The notes beneath the pieces are model-generated. The model searched no databases. It worked only from the letters and a program-made list of their open reading frames with translations, and was not told the origin of the DNA. Made by a program: the position numbers and the translations under genes. Shown piece by piece: positions 18,018 through 26,198 of a stretch of DNA of 64,000 nt (within the stretch, counting starts at the first letter, position 1; each line of letters starts with the position of its first letter). Origin of the DNA: WHSW01 sp963769945 (GTDB lineage: Bacteria > Actinomycetota > Thermoleophilia > Solirubrobacterales > 70-9); assembly GCA_963769945.1 (NCBI GenBank), contig CAVYOA010000013.1:124001-188000 (forward strand), given 5' to 3'.

Positions 18018-19819
18018 GCCGGCACCGGGTCGGATACACGCTCGGTGCTGTGCAGCTGCCACAGACGCGCGTACGCTCCGCCGGCGGCGACGAGATCGTC
18101 GTGCGTACCGAGCTCGATCACTCGGCCGCGCTCGAGCACGGCGATGCGGTCGGCGTCGCGGGTGGTCAGCAGGTCGTGCGAGACGACCACCGTCGTGCGC
18201 TGCGCCATCAGCTCGCGCAGCGGCTCGAGCAAGCTGTCGCGCGTTTGCGCGTCGAGGCCCGTCGAGGGCTCGTCCAGGACCAGTACGGGCGCATCAGCGA
18301 GCAGGGCGCGGGCGATCGCGATCCGCTGACGCTGGCCGCCGGAGAGGTTTCGCCCACGCTCGCCGATGTCGTGGTTGTAACCGTCCGGCAGCTCAGCGAT
18401 GAAGCCGGCGGCGCCGGCGGCGCCGGCGGCCGCTTCGATCTCGGTATCGCAAGCGTGCGGGCGGCCGAACGAGATGTTCTCGGCGACGGTGCCGTGAAGC
18501 ACGAGCGACTCCTGAAACAGGATCGCGACGTTTTCTCGTAGCGAGGTGAGCTCGATCTCGCGCAGATCGCGGCGGTCGAGGCGGATCTCACCCGTGTCGG
18601 GGTCGTGCAGGCGCACGAGCATCTTCGCCAGCGTCGACTTACCGGCGCCGCTGGCGCCGACGAGAGCCAAGGTCTCGCCGGGCTCGAGCCGAATGGAGAC
18701 ACCGTCGAGGGCGGGCGAATCGGCCTCCGGGTAGCTGAAGCTGACGTCGTCGATCTCGATCTCACCCGTCGCCCGGCCGATCGTGACAGCGTCTGGACGG
18801 TCGACGACCCGCGGCTGCTCGTCGAGCAGCTCAAGCACCCGCTCGGCGCCGGCCAAAGCCTTGAAAAAGCGATTCGAGAGCGAGCCAAGAGCGCGAATCG
18901 GCGAGTAGAGCTGAGTCAGATAGGCGATGAAGACGAGCATGCCGCCGAGGGTGAGCGAGCCGTCAGCGATCGCCAGCGTCCCCATCGTCAGCACGCCGAG
19001 GACGCCGATCAGCTCGATCAGGTCGATCAGCGGAGTGAAGAGGCCGTGAATGCGTGCTGCCGCCAGCTCCGCCTCGACCACGCCTTCGTTCTGGCGCCGA
19101 AAGCGCTTGACGACGGCATCCTGTGAGTTGGTCGCCTGGACCAGCGCGGCGTTGGAGAAGGTTTCCTCCGCCAGCGAGCTGAGTGAGCCAACGCGGCGGC
19201 GCTTCTCGCGCGAGGCGCGTTTGATCAGCCGCGAGAAGTGCTTTGCGATCAGCCAGAAAGCGGGGGCGGCAACGAGAGCGACGAGCGCGAGCTGCCAATC
19301 CAAGATGAACAGGGCGGTGCCGAAGAAGAGGATCTTGAGCATGGCCGAGATCCCGTCAGCAATGCCCGAGAGCACGAGCGTCTCGATCTGCTGGACGTCG
19401 CTGGAGATGCGGGTGACGAGATCGCCGAGGCGGTGGCGGTTGAAGACGTCGAGCGAGAGGCGCTGGACGTGGTCGAGCACGCGAACGCGCAGGGAGAGCA
19501 GGAAGCGCTCCGCGATCCAGGTGCCGAGGTAGTCGTCGCCGAAGGAAACGGCGGCCGAGAGCAGGGTGAGGCCGATATAGGCGACGGCGATCCAGAGCAT
19601 TGCGTCGATGTCGCCGGGAACGAGGACCTCGTCGACGACGAGCTTGAACAGCCAGATCTCGACGGTTGTGACCGCGGCGCCGATCGCGATCAGCGCGATC
19701 AACAGCGGCAGCCAGCGCCGGTAGGGCCGAGCGTCGGGCCAGAAGCGGCGCAGGACCTCGCGCAGGGTGAGCTCGGGGGCGTGCGCGACAGTTTCGCCGT
19801 AGTCATCGCCGGGCGACAC
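18014..19819 (-). CDS. ABC-type exporter, fused membrane and ATPase domains
   Basis: A half-transporter of about 601 aa that would work as a dimer. The N-terminal half has about six membrane segments. The ATPase half carries Walker A GASGAGKST, the signature LSGGQRQRIAIARAL, Walker B VLVLDEPSTGLD and the switch His in VVSHD. The frame extends to ATG 19894, but a 13-bp stem terminator occupies 19848-19877 inside that extension and no Shine-Dalgarno precedes 19894, so GTG 19819 is preferred (the longer form would be 626 aa). It sits between an Arg/Gly microprotein and a kinase-like gene; the substrate is unknown. Confidence 0.9.
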   Translation of the reverse strand: MSPGDDYGETVAHAPELTLREVLRRFWPDARPYRRWLPLLIALIAIGAAVTTVEIWLFKLVVDEVLVPGDIDAMLWIAVAYIGLTLLSAAVSFGDDYLGTWIAERFLLSLRVRVLDHVQRLSLDVFNRHRLGDLVTRISSDVQQIETLVLSGIADGISAMLKILFFGTALFILDWQLALVALVAAPAFWLIAKHFSRLIKRASREKRRRVGSLSSLAEETFSNAALVQATNSQDAVVKRFRRQNEGVVEAELAAARIHGLFTPLIDLIELIGVLGVLTMGTLAIADGSLTLGGMLVFIAYLTQLYSPIRALGSLSNRFFKALAGAERVLELLDEQPRVVDRPDAVTIGRATGEIEIDDVSFSYPEADSPALDGVSIRLEPGETLALVGASGAGKSTLAKMLVRLHDPDTGEIRLDRRDLREIELTSLRENVAILFQESLVLHGTVAENISFGRPHACDTEIEAAAGAAGAAGFIAELPDGYNHDIGERGRNLSGGQRQRIAIARALLADAPVLVLDEPSTGLDAQTRDSLLEPLRELMAQRTTVVVSHDLLTTRDADRIAVLERGRVIELGTHDDLVAAGGAYARLWQLHSTERVSDPVPA

Positions 19820-19847
19820 CAGCCGCGCCAAGCGTTCCTTGAAAGCG

Positions 19848-19877
19848 GAACGACCCCGCCCGGAGGCGGGGTCGTTC
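19848..19877 (-). terminator. Intrinsic terminator-like hairpin after the Arg/Gly microprotein gene
   Basis: Bases 19848-19860 and 19865-19877 form a perfect 13-bp GC-rich stem with a 4-nt loop, 35 bp beyond the microprotein stop on the minus strand. The 3' flank reads CGCTTTC, not a strong T-run. It probably ends or attenuates the microprotein transcript before the ABC exporter. Confidence 0.6.
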
Positions 19878-19912
19878 GCGTCAGATGTGCGCATCGAAAC
19901 CAGCTTTGCAGG

Positions 19913-20050
19913 CTAGTTCGAGCGGCTGCGACCGCGTCCGCTGCGCCGTCCGCGTCCGCTGCGCCGTCCGCGTCCGCTGCGCCGACCGCGACCGCTGTTG
20001 CTGCCCTTGTCGCTGGTGCGCTTTGCCGGGTAAATTGCCTTGAACGCCAT
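19913..20050 (-). CDS. 45-aa Arg/Gly-repeat basic microprotein
   Basis: The ORF from ATG 20050 encodes MAFKAIYPAKRTSDKG followed by about three and a half copies of SGRGRR and the end SRSN. The start is preceded by a perfect AGGAGGT 8 nt upstream, one of the strongest ribosome-binding sites in the window, and a terminator hairpin follows. This argues for a real, highly expressed gene. RG-rich tails are known to bind RNA, and small very basic proteins include ribosome-associated factors, so a nucleic-acid or ribosome role is likely. I recognise no homologue. In-frame codons upstream of ATG 20050 lack a ribosome-binding site. Confidence 0.7.
   Translation of the reverse strand: MAFKAIYPAKRTSDKGSNSGRGRRSGRGRRSGRGRRSGRGRSRSN
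19930..20001 (-). repeat. 18-bp tandem repeat encoding SGRGRR units
   Basis: Three near-identical 18-bp units (GTCCGCGTCCGCTGCGCC on the plus strand, the first with one change) and a degenerate fourth. They lie wholly inside the microprotein gene and keep its frame, so copy-number changes would lengthen or shorten the tail by six residues. Confidence 0.8.
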
Positions 20051-20110
20051 TTCCTTTACCTCCTGGTCATTTCCGGTCGATGTGACCGCTGTCTTTGTCG
20101 ATGAGAGGAG

Positions 20111-20138
20111 AATGCCCCGGCCCCCTGAGAGGGGCATT
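20111..20138. repeat. Inverted repeat in the divergent microprotein/PhzF region
   Basis: AATGCCCC (20111-20118) and GGGGCATT (20131-20138) form a perfect 8-bp stem with a 12-nt loop. It ends 4 bp before the PhzF ATG and begins about 60 bp upstream of the microprotein start, so it could act as an operator or a translation-blocking hairpin. Confidence 0.35.
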
Positions 20139-20142
20139 GGAG

Positions 20143-20904
20143 ATGGCTGAGAGTTCGCTAATCGGCGCAAACCCGCATGAGGACTGGGTTTACGGATTGA
20201 ATGACACGAGCAGATTGCACGTCCTGAGAGTGTTTTGCGCGCCCGACGGCAGCGGCGGCAACGGGCTCGGCGTGTTCTTGGACGGTGCTCGGGTCGACGT
20301 CCCAGAGCGTCAGGAGGTTGCCGCGGAGCTGGGATTTGCCGAGACCGTCTTCGTCGACGACGTCGCTCGCGCCGAGCTGCGGATCTTCACCCCGACGGTG
20401 GAGCTGCCGCTCGCCGGCCACCCCCTGGTGGGCTCGGCGTGGCTGCTGCGAGAGCGAGGTGTGCCGCCCTCAGTTCTGCGCCCACCGGCGGGAAACGTGG
20501 GGGTGCGCTTCGACGGCGAACTCGCCTTCATCACCGCCCCGCCGCAATGGGCGCCGCCGTTTCAGTTCATCCAGCTCGGCTCAGCGGCGGAGATCGAGGC
20601 GCTGCCTGGGAGACCGCCCGATCACGGCAACGTAGGCGTTTGGGCCTGGATCGACGAAGATGCCGGACTGATCCGCGAGCGCGTATTCGCGCCCGAGGAG
20701 GGCATCGAAGAGGACGAGGCGACCGGCGCGGCCGCGATGCGCCTCGTCGCGCAGCTCGGCCGCAAGATCGAGATCCACCAAGGGCGCGGATCGGTCATCC
20801 ATGCGCGGCCCCTCGAAGACGGGCTGGTCGAGATCGGCGGGCTGACGGTGCTCGACGAGGTGCGCAACTACGCAACCACGAACAATGGCGCGTCGGGAGC
20901 CTGA
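20143..20904 (+). CDS. PhzF-family isomerase/epimerase-like protein
   Basis: A 253-aa protein of the PhzF (diaminopimelate-epimerase fold) family. VLRVFCAPDGSGGNGLGVF near the N-terminus, ELPLAGHPLVGSAWLL near residue 90 and EDEATGAAAMRLVAQLG near residue 190 match family blocks, including the Gly-rich GN..G motif. Members isomerise small acidic metabolites; phenazine synthesis should not be assumed, as no other phz gene is present. ATG 20143 follows an AGAGGGG stretch, but TTG 20197 is also possible. The 3' end overlaps the HNH gene by 37 bp. Confidence 0.82.
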   Translation: MAESSLIGANPHEDWVYGLNDTSRLHVLRVFCAPDGSGGNGLGVFLDGARVDVPERQEVAAELGFAETVFVDDVARAELRIFTPTVELPLAGHPLVGSAWLLRERGVPPSVLRPPAGNVGVRFDGELAFITAPPQWAPPFQFIQLGSAAEIEALPGRPPDHGNVGVWAWIDEDAGLIRERVFAPEEGIEEDEATGAAAMRLVAQLGRKIEIHQGRGSVIHARPLEDGLVEIGGLTVLDEVRNYATTNNGASGA

Positions 20905-21407
20905 GTCGGCGCGAGACCTCTCCCACGCGTCAGTCCCGGGCCAACGAGCGCGGGAAACCTAGCCTCGGCTGCCGGACTTTCGATCAAGCCCGACTCGATC
21001 TCGCCGTGACAGTTGGCACACACGAGCACGCACTTCCTCGCTTCGGCTCGGTACGTATCGAGCGCCTTACCCGAGCCCATCGTCATGTTGAACTTCTTCT
21101 GGGCGGGATCGACGTGATGGAAGTGCAGGTTGAGAATCGTCCGGTTGTATCCACAGATGGCACAACAGCCGCCTGCTTCGTCTACGAGGATGCGACGCAC
21201 CTTGTGATGACGCCTCGTAACCCACGCTGCAACGCAGCGCTTACAGCGCCATTTCGGGTCCAACCGCCCGTAGAGAGCGAACTCAACTTTCCCGTGTCGA
21301 GGGCACAGCCGCACCTCGACGGGTTTGGTTCGGCTATCGGAAGGTGGCCGGCCCGCGCGTTGCACCAGCGACTCCGGCGGCGTGATTCTTCGAGCTGGCA
21401 CGAACAC
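20868..21407 (-). CDS. HNH endonuclease domain protein
   Basis: A protein of about 179 aa with a CxxC zinc knuckle (CPRHG...CKRC), then CAICG, the first HNH histidines in LHFHHVD, and the second zinc pair in CVLVCANCHGEIE with the conserved Asn and His. The frame opens inside tRNA-Lys at 21479, so a later GTG (21407) or TTG (21419) must be used. It is transcribed in the same direction as the tRNA, 41 bp downstream. Such stand-alone HNH proteins are common in actinobacteria; whether this one is a homing, defence or repair nuclease cannot be told. Confidence 0.75.
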   Translation of the reverse strand: MFVPARRITPPESLVQRAGRPPSDSRTKPVEVRLCPRHGKVEFALYGRLDPKWRCKRCVAAWVTRRHHKVRRILVDEAGGCCAICGYNRTILNLHFHHVDPAQKKFNMTMGSGKALDTYRAEARKCVLVCANCHGEIESGLIESPAAEARFPALVGPGLTRGRGLAPTQAPDAPLFVVA

Positions 21408-21447
21408 ATGTTCCCACAAGCACCGGCGGGGACACTCCTGCGATAAG

Positions 21448-21522
21448 TGCCGCCGGAGAGATTCGAACTCTCGACACACAGGGTAAAAACCTGCTGCTCT
21501 AGGCCAACTGAGCTACGGCGGC
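21448..21522 (-). tRNA. tRNA-Lys (anticodon TTT)
   Basis: The minus strand folds as a full cloverleaf: acceptor GCCGCCG/CGGCGGC, D-arm GCTC/GAGC, anticodon loop TTTTTAC with TTT at positions 34-36, T-arm GAGAG-TTCGAAT-CTCTC and discriminator A. CCA is not encoded. Confidence 0.95.
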
Positions 21523-21570
21523 CCAGAGATCGTAGAGCGCACTTTGCTTTCAGCGAGCGATGATGCCCAC

Positions 21571-22623
21571 ATGCGCATCCTGCTCGTCACCCAGATGTGG
21601 CCAAGCCCGGAGAACCCGGACCTCGGCGCGTTCCTCGTCCCGTTGACGCGCGAACTCAAGGCGCTCGGGCATGAGGTCGAGGTCGTCTCGATCAGCAAGC
21701 GCGGCGGGGGACCGGCGAAGTACGCGCAGCTGACGACCTCGGCGGTCGCCGCCGCCCGGCGCTTTCGTCCCGAGGTCGTCTTCGCCCATTTCCTCTACCC
21801 GGCAGGCTTCGCAGGGGCTGCCGCCTCACTCGCCGCGCGGGCGCCGCTGGTCGTCATGGCCCACGGCCAAGATGTCGCCAACATCGGCGAGATCGCCGGT
21901 GTGACCCAGGCAATCCGGGCGATAGTCCACCGCGCCAGCGCCGTGATCGCAAACTCGCGCTGGCTCGCCGATCGCCTTGTCGCCCAGGTCCCGGCGGCAC
22001 AAGAGAAGCTGGCGATCGCCAACTGTGGCGTCGACCTGGACGCGTTCTCACCCCAACCCGCCGAGGCCAACCGCGCCGAGCTCGGTTGGCAAGGCGACGG
22101 TCCCGCCTTTCTCTGTGTCGGCTCGCTGATCGAACGCAAGAACGTGGTCGCGCTCGCCGATGCCTTTGCTGAGTTCGGGCGCGGCCGACTCGCGTTCGTC
22201 GGCGACGGGCCACTTCGACAGCGACTCGAAGGGCGCCACGGCGTGCGCATCATCGGCCGCGTCCCGCCCGATGCCGTGCCTCGCTGGGTCGCCGCCTGCG
22301 ACGTCCTTTGTCAACCCTCGCTGATCGAGCCCTTCGGACAGGCGACGCTGGAGGGGATGGCGATGGAGCGAAGTGTGATCGCAACCGCCGTGGGCGGTCC
22401 GCCCGAATTCGTCACGCCCGAGGCGGGAATCATCGTCGACCCGCGTAACCCGCAGGCTCTCACCGACGCGCTCGATCGCGCGGCCGAGTTTCCGAGACCA
22501 AACGCAGCCGCCCGCGCGGCTGCCGCTGAGCACGACGTTCGCGGCCAGGCGCGGCTGATGGCCGAGGTCCTCGAGCACGCGGTGGCGTCCCAGGGTGGTG
22601 TCGGCAACAATGGCGCCGCATGA
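21571..22623 (+). CDS. Glycosyltransferase family 4 protein
   Basis: A 350-aa GT-B retaining glycosyltransferase. The N-terminus MRILLVTQMWP begins at ATG 21571, the usual family start, so the longer frame from 21544 is rejected. FLCVGSLIERKN near residue 185 marks the start of the C-terminal domain, and QPSLIEPFGQATLEGMAM near residue 250 contains the E-x7-E signature. GPPEFVTPEAGIIVDP follows. Its stop overlaps the ATG of an Rrf2 regulator (ATGA), an unexplained coupling. Substrate unknown. Confidence 0.9.
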   Translation: MRILLVTQMWPSPENPDLGAFLVPLTRELKALGHEVEVVSISKRGGGPAKYAQLTTSAVAAARRFRPEVVFAHFLYPAGFAGAAASLAARAPLVVMAHGQDVANIGEIAGVTQAIRAIVHRASAVIANSRWLADRLVAQVPAAQEKLAIANCGVDLDAFSPQPAEANRAELGWQGDGPAFLCVGSLIERKNVVALADAFAEFGRGRLAFVGDGPLRQRLEGRHGVRIIGRVPPDAVPRWVAACDVLCQPSLIEPFGQATLEGMAMERSVIATAVGGPPEFVTPEAGIIVDPRNPQALTDALDRAAEFPRPNAAARAAAAEHDVRGQARLMAEVLEHAVASQGGVGNNGAA

Positions 22624-23210
22624 GAATCTCGGCCAAAGCTGACTATGCGGTGCGAGCGGTGGTCGAGCTCGCCGCGTCGAGCTCGACCGAAAGCGAGCCG
22701 GCCAAGGGCGATCAGCTCGCCCGCGCACAGGCAATTCCGCCGCCGTTTCTGGAGAACATTCTCGCTGAACTGCGCGTCCATGGCCTCGTTCAAAGCCGCC
22801 GCGGATCGAACGGCGGCTACTGGCTCGCCAAGCCCGCTGCGGAAATCACGATCGCCGACGTCATCCGAGCCGTCGAAGGTCCCCTGGCGACCGTCCGTGG
22901 AGAATCCGCCGAGGAGCTCGAGTACCGGGGCACCGCTGCCCCGCTGCAACAGGTGTGGTTGTCGCTGCGGTCGCAGGTCCGCGACGTGCTCGAAGCAGTC
23001 ACCGTCGCCGACGTGATCTCCAATGCCGTCCCCCCGCCCGAGCCGCTGTCGGGCGAGTCGAGCACCGCGGACGCGGCAGAACGGCCCAGTCACCGCAGCG
23101 ACGAGCCGGGCCTCGGCTCATCCGTGGCCGCGCTGCGCGGCGTCGCGGCGCGCTTCGTCTTTCGACCGTGCGCATCGTCGCCCACACGATTAGGCCGAGC
23201 CAGCCGATAA
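22620..23210 (+). CDS. Rrf2-family transcription regulator (sulfur-type, no Fe-S cysteines)
   Basis: A 196-aa winged-helix repressor-type protein: MRISAKADYAVRAVVEL, FLENILAELRVHGLV and SRRGSNGGYWLAKP are classic Rrf2 blocks. The regulator domain has no cysteine, so it is unlike IscR/NsrR and closer to CymR-type sulfur regulators. A paralogue lies on the other side of the cys genes at 27431. The last 55 residues are low in similarity and overlap an antisense ORF. It is the second gene behind a GT4 enzyme. Confidence 0.85.
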   Translation: MRISAKADYAVRAVVELAASSSTESEPAKGDQLARAQAIPPPFLENILAELRVHGLVQSRRGSNGGYWLAKPAAEITIADVIRAVEGPLATVRGESAEELEYRGTAAPLQQVWLSLRSQVRDVLEAVTVADVISNAVPPPEPLSGESSTADAAERPSHRSDEPGLGSSVAALRGVAARFVFRPCASSPTRLGRASR

Positions 23211-23253
23211 AGACCGCCAAGAGCGTCCAGGCGACGATCGCGGCGAGGCTCAT
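22999..23253 (-). CDS. Possible small single-pass membrane protein
   Basis: An 84-aa ORF 24 bp downstream of cysA on the same strand. Residues 4-26 (AAIVAWTLLAVFIGWLGLIVWA) form a convincing membrane segment followed by a strongly basic stretch, a normal topology for a one-pass protein. Against it, there is no ribosome-binding site, and the Arg/Pro-rich C-terminal half overlaps the Rrf2 gene on the other strand. Confidence 0.35.
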   Translation of the reverse strand: MSLAAIVAWTLLAVFIGWLGLIVWATMRTVERRSAPRRRAARPRMSRGPARRCGDWAVLPRPRCSTRPTAARAGGRHWRSRRRR

Positions 23254-23277
23254 CGGCGGTTCGTGGCGGAGCGGCGC

Positions 23278-24273
23278 TCAGGCGAGCGCCATCTCCTCGG
23301 TATTCGGGTTGGCGCCATTGGAGTCGAACACCCGCGCCCTGCTCGGCAGCACATAGACGATCTGCTTCTCGGCGAGCTCGAGCTCCTCGACCTGCGCTCG
23401 CGTCAGCTGCGCGATCAGCGGGCTGCCGTCGGCAAGCGTCAGCTCGCAGCGAACCTCGAACCCGAGATGGACAATGCGGTCGATCATCGCTTCCTCGGAG
23501 TTCTCGGTGGCAACGTGTGCCAGCTGCACGTCGTGCGGGCGTACAAGCCGCGATCCGATCCGGTTCGCCGTGCCGACGAAGCTCATCACGAACTCGGTGT
23601 TGGGGTGGTCATAGAGATCGGTCGGGCTGCCGGCCTGCTCAACCCGCCCCTCGTTCATGACCACGATCTGCTCGGCGACGTCCATCGCCTCCTCTTGGTC
23701 GTGGGTGACGAAGATCGTCGTCACATGGACCTCGTCGTGCAGACGGCGCAGCCACTGGCGCAGTTCGGTGCGCACTCGAGCATCGAGCGCGCCGAACGGC
23801 TCGTCGAGCAGCAGCACCTTTGGTTCGACTGCGAGCGCCCTGGCAAGTGCCATGCGCTGGCGCTGGCCGCCTGAGAGCTGGCTCGGGTAGCGGTGAGAGA
23901 ACCCGCCGAGCTGGACCAACTCCAGTAGCTCCTTAACCCGGTCCTGGATCTCCTTCTTGCCCCGCTTGCGGATCTGCAGGCCGAAGGCGACGTTGTCGTG
24001 CACCGTCATGTGCTTGAAGGCGGCGTAGTGCTGGAAGCAGAAGCCGACGTTGCGATCCTGCACCGGCACCCGGGTCATGTCCTCACCGGAGATCACGATG
24101 CGGCCGCTGTCGGGCTCCTCGAGCCCGGCGATAACCCGCAGCAAGGTCGACTTGCCGCTTCCCGACGGTCCCAGGAGCGCCGTCAGCGAGCCGTCGCGGA
24201 CCTCGATCGAGACGTCGTCGAGGGCGACGAAGTCTCCAAACTGCTTGCGTGCGTTCTCCACGGTGATGCCCAT
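23278..24273 (-). CDS. cysA: Sulfate/thiosulfate import ATP-binding protein CysA
   Basis: The 331-aa ATPase of the sulfate importer. Walker A GPSGSGKST near residue 36, QLSGGQRQRMALARAL near residue 130, Walker B VLLLDEPFGALD and the switch region VTHDQEEAMDVAE are intact. A C-terminal TOBE-like regulatory region follows (residues about 235-320). RNVGFCFQHYAAFKHMTV is typical of CysA. ATG 24273 overlaps the cysW stop. It is the last gene of cysP-cysT-cysW-cysA. Confidence 0.95.
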   Translation of the reverse strand: MGITVENARKQFGDFVALDDVSIEVRDGSLTALLGPSGSGKSTLLRVIAGLEEPDSGRIVISGEDMTRVPVQDRNVGFCFQHYAAFKHMTVHDNVAFGLQIRKRGKKEIQDRVKELLELVQLGGFSHRYPSQLSGGQRQRMALARALAVEPKVLLLDEPFGALDARVRTELRQWLRRLHDEVHVTTIFVTHDQEEAMDVAEQIVVMNEGRVEQAGSPTDLYDHPNTEFVMSFVGTANRIGSRLVRPHDVQLAHVATENSEEAMIDRIVHLGFEVRCELTLADGSPLIAQLTRAQVEELELAEKQIVYVLPSRARVFDSNGANPNTEEMALA

Positions 24274-25202
24274 CAGCGGGCTCCTTCCTTGTCGTCAGGG
24301 ACGTCCAGGTGAGGGACGACGCCGCCGGGTTCGGCGACGATGCTCGGTCCGCCAGCGATTGCGCGGTCACGGCGTTGGATCAGGTTCATCGCCACCAGCA
24401 CCGAGAGCGCGAGCAGCGCCAGGACCACCGCCGCCGCGTACGCGCCGGCGACGTTGAAGGTGTCGAAGAGCTTGCGCAGGTAGAGCGGCAGGGTCTCGGT
24501 CGATCCGGAGATTCGGCCGGAGACGACGGCGACCGCGCCGAACTCACCAAGCGCCCGCGCAGTCGCCAGGATGACTCCATAGGTGACGCCCCAGCGGATC
24601 GACGGCAGCGTGATTCTCCAGAACGCCTGCCAGGGCCGGGCACCGAGGGTCGCCGCCGCCTGTTCCTGATCGTCGCCGATCTCTTGCAGCACCGGGATCA
24701 CCTCGCGCACGACGAAAGGCAAGGAGACGAACATCGTCGCCAGCACCATCCCGACCGGGGTGAAGATGACCTCGATCCCGGCAGCCGCCAGGTCCTGCCC
24801 GAACCAGCCGTCGCGGCTGCCGTAGAGCAGGACCAGCGAGAGGCCGATGACCACGGGGGAGATCGCGAACGGCATGTCGATCGCGGCGTTCAGCAGCGCC
24901 CGGCCGCGGAAGCGCTGGCGCACGATCACCAGGGCGCAGGCGATTCCGAAGATCGTATTGATCGGAATCGAGATCACGACCATCAGCACCGTGAGATAGA
25001 TCGCGTGCTGAGCCTCGGGAGTGCTGATCGCGTCGAAGGCCGCGGCAAAGCCGTCCTCGAAGGCCTTGTAGAAGATCAACATCACCGGGATTACCAGCAG
25101 CAGGGCCAGATAGCCGAGGGCCATGGTGCGCAGGCCCCAGCGCGCGGCCGGCCCGCCCTTGACGATGTTCTTGGTGCCGCTGTCGGTAGCGCTAGCGGCC
25201 AT
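24273..25202 (-). CDS. cysW: Sulfate transport permease CysW
   Basis: A 309-aa membrane permease with about six helices and the permease EAA-loop region GARPWQAFWRITLPSIRW...ATARALGEFGAVAVVSG, as in CysW/CysT proteins. ATG 25202 has AGGAGA 6 nt upstream; the longer frame from 25250 lacks support. It pairs with CysT to form the channel. A 152-bp gap with a strong palindrome separates it from cysT, unusual inside this tight operon. Confidence 0.94.
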   Translation of the reverse strand: MAASATDSGTKNIVKGGPAARWGLRTMALGYLALLLVIPVMLIFYKAFEDGFAAAFDAISTPEAQHAIYLTVLMVVISIPINTIFGIACALVIVRQRFRGRALLNAAIDMPFAISPVVIGLSLVLLYGSRDGWFGQDLAAAGIEVIFTPVGMVLATMFVSLPFVVREVIPVLQEIGDDQEQAAATLGARPWQAFWRITLPSIRWGVTYGVILATARALGEFGAVAVVSGRISGSTETLPLYLRKLFDTFNVAGAYAAAVVLALLALSVLVAMNLIQRRDRAIAGGPSIVAEPGGVVPHLDVPDDKEGAR

Positions 25203-25261
25203 GGCCGTCTCCTGGGTCGTGCTCGGGCGAGCGAAGAGCAAGCAGGGCAAGGACGCAGGGA

Positions 25262-25287
25262 GCCGGAATAGCTAGAGCTATTCCGGC
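25262..25287. repeat. Perfect 26-bp palindrome between cysT and cysW
   Basis: GCCGGAATAGCT and AGCTATTCCGGC are exact reverse complements around a central AG. The element is in the 152-bp gap between cysT and cysW, 60 bp upstream of the cysW ATG. It may be an attenuator that sets subunit ratios, an mRNA-stabilising hairpin or an operator. No T-run follows, so a simple terminator is less likely. Confidence 0.6.
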
Positions 25288-25354
25288 GACCGAGGACGCC
25301 GCCATGCGCGGCTCTGCAGCCGCCCGAGTGCGGGCCAGGGGGCGGCCATGGCTG

Positions 25355-26198
25355 CTAACGGCCATGGCGGAAGGTCCAGCGTCCAAGTAGGTTGATCAGA
25401 AAGAGCACGCCGACCGAGATCAGCAGCAGGACCACTGAGACCGCGGCGGCGCTCTCGGTGTTGCCGGACTCGATCTGGCCGAAGATGTAGACGGACGAGA
25501 CCTCGGTCTCGAACGGGATATTCCCCGAGATCAGCACCAGCGAGCCGAACTCCCCGATCGGCCCGGGCGAAGGCGAGGGCCGCTCCGGCGACGATCGCGG
25601 GAGCGAGGTTGGGAAGCACGACCCGGCGGAAGATCGTCAGCGGCCGGGCACCGAGCGAAGCTGCGGCCTCCTCCATGTCGGTGTCGAGCTCGAGCAGCAC
25701 CGGCTGCACGCTGCGGATGACGAACGGCAGGGTGACGAACAACAGCGCCATGACCACGCCGACCCGGGTGAACGAGATCCCCTCGATCCCGAGGACGCCG
25801 TTCTCGCCGTAGAGGGCGAGCAGGACGAGGCCGGCGACGATCGTCGGCAGCGCGAACGGGAGGTCGACCAGAGCGTTGACGAAGCGCTTGCCCGGGAACT
25901 GGTCACGAACCAGGACCCAGGCGATCGCGGTGCCGAAGACGACGTTGATCGCAACGACGATGAACGAGGAGATCACGGTCAGCTTGAGCGCCGCGACCGC
26001 CTGCGGAGCGGTGACCGCGTCCCAGAAGGCTGCGACGCCGCCCTCAAGCGATGTCGCGGCGACGGCGGCGACAGGTAACAGCACCATCACGCTGAGGTAG
26101 CCGACGACCAAGCCTCGAGTGAGGCCGGGGCCCCCGAAGCCGAGCCTGCGGTGGCTCGGCCTCGGGGGTGCATTGACGGTTGCGGCGTCGGTGGTCAC
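25355..26198 (-). CDS. cysT: Sulfate transport permease CysT (single-base frameshift)
   Basis: The partner permease of CysW. The first frame covers MTTDAATV through LPNLAPAIVAGAALAFAR; one extra base at about 25559 then shifts the frame, and the second frame continues IGEFGSLVLISGNIPF...LINLLGRWTFRHGR to the stop at 25355. The join restores the conserved ARAIGEFGS motif, giving 280 aa, the normal length. GTG 26198 overlaps the cysP stop. The exact restoration of family sequence makes a sequencing error more likely than gene loss. Confidence 0.9.

Noticed and set aside
20235..21446. 403-aa plus-strand ORF across the PhzF and HNH genes
   Set aside because: Very Arg-rich, covers two genes with conserved motifs in other frames.
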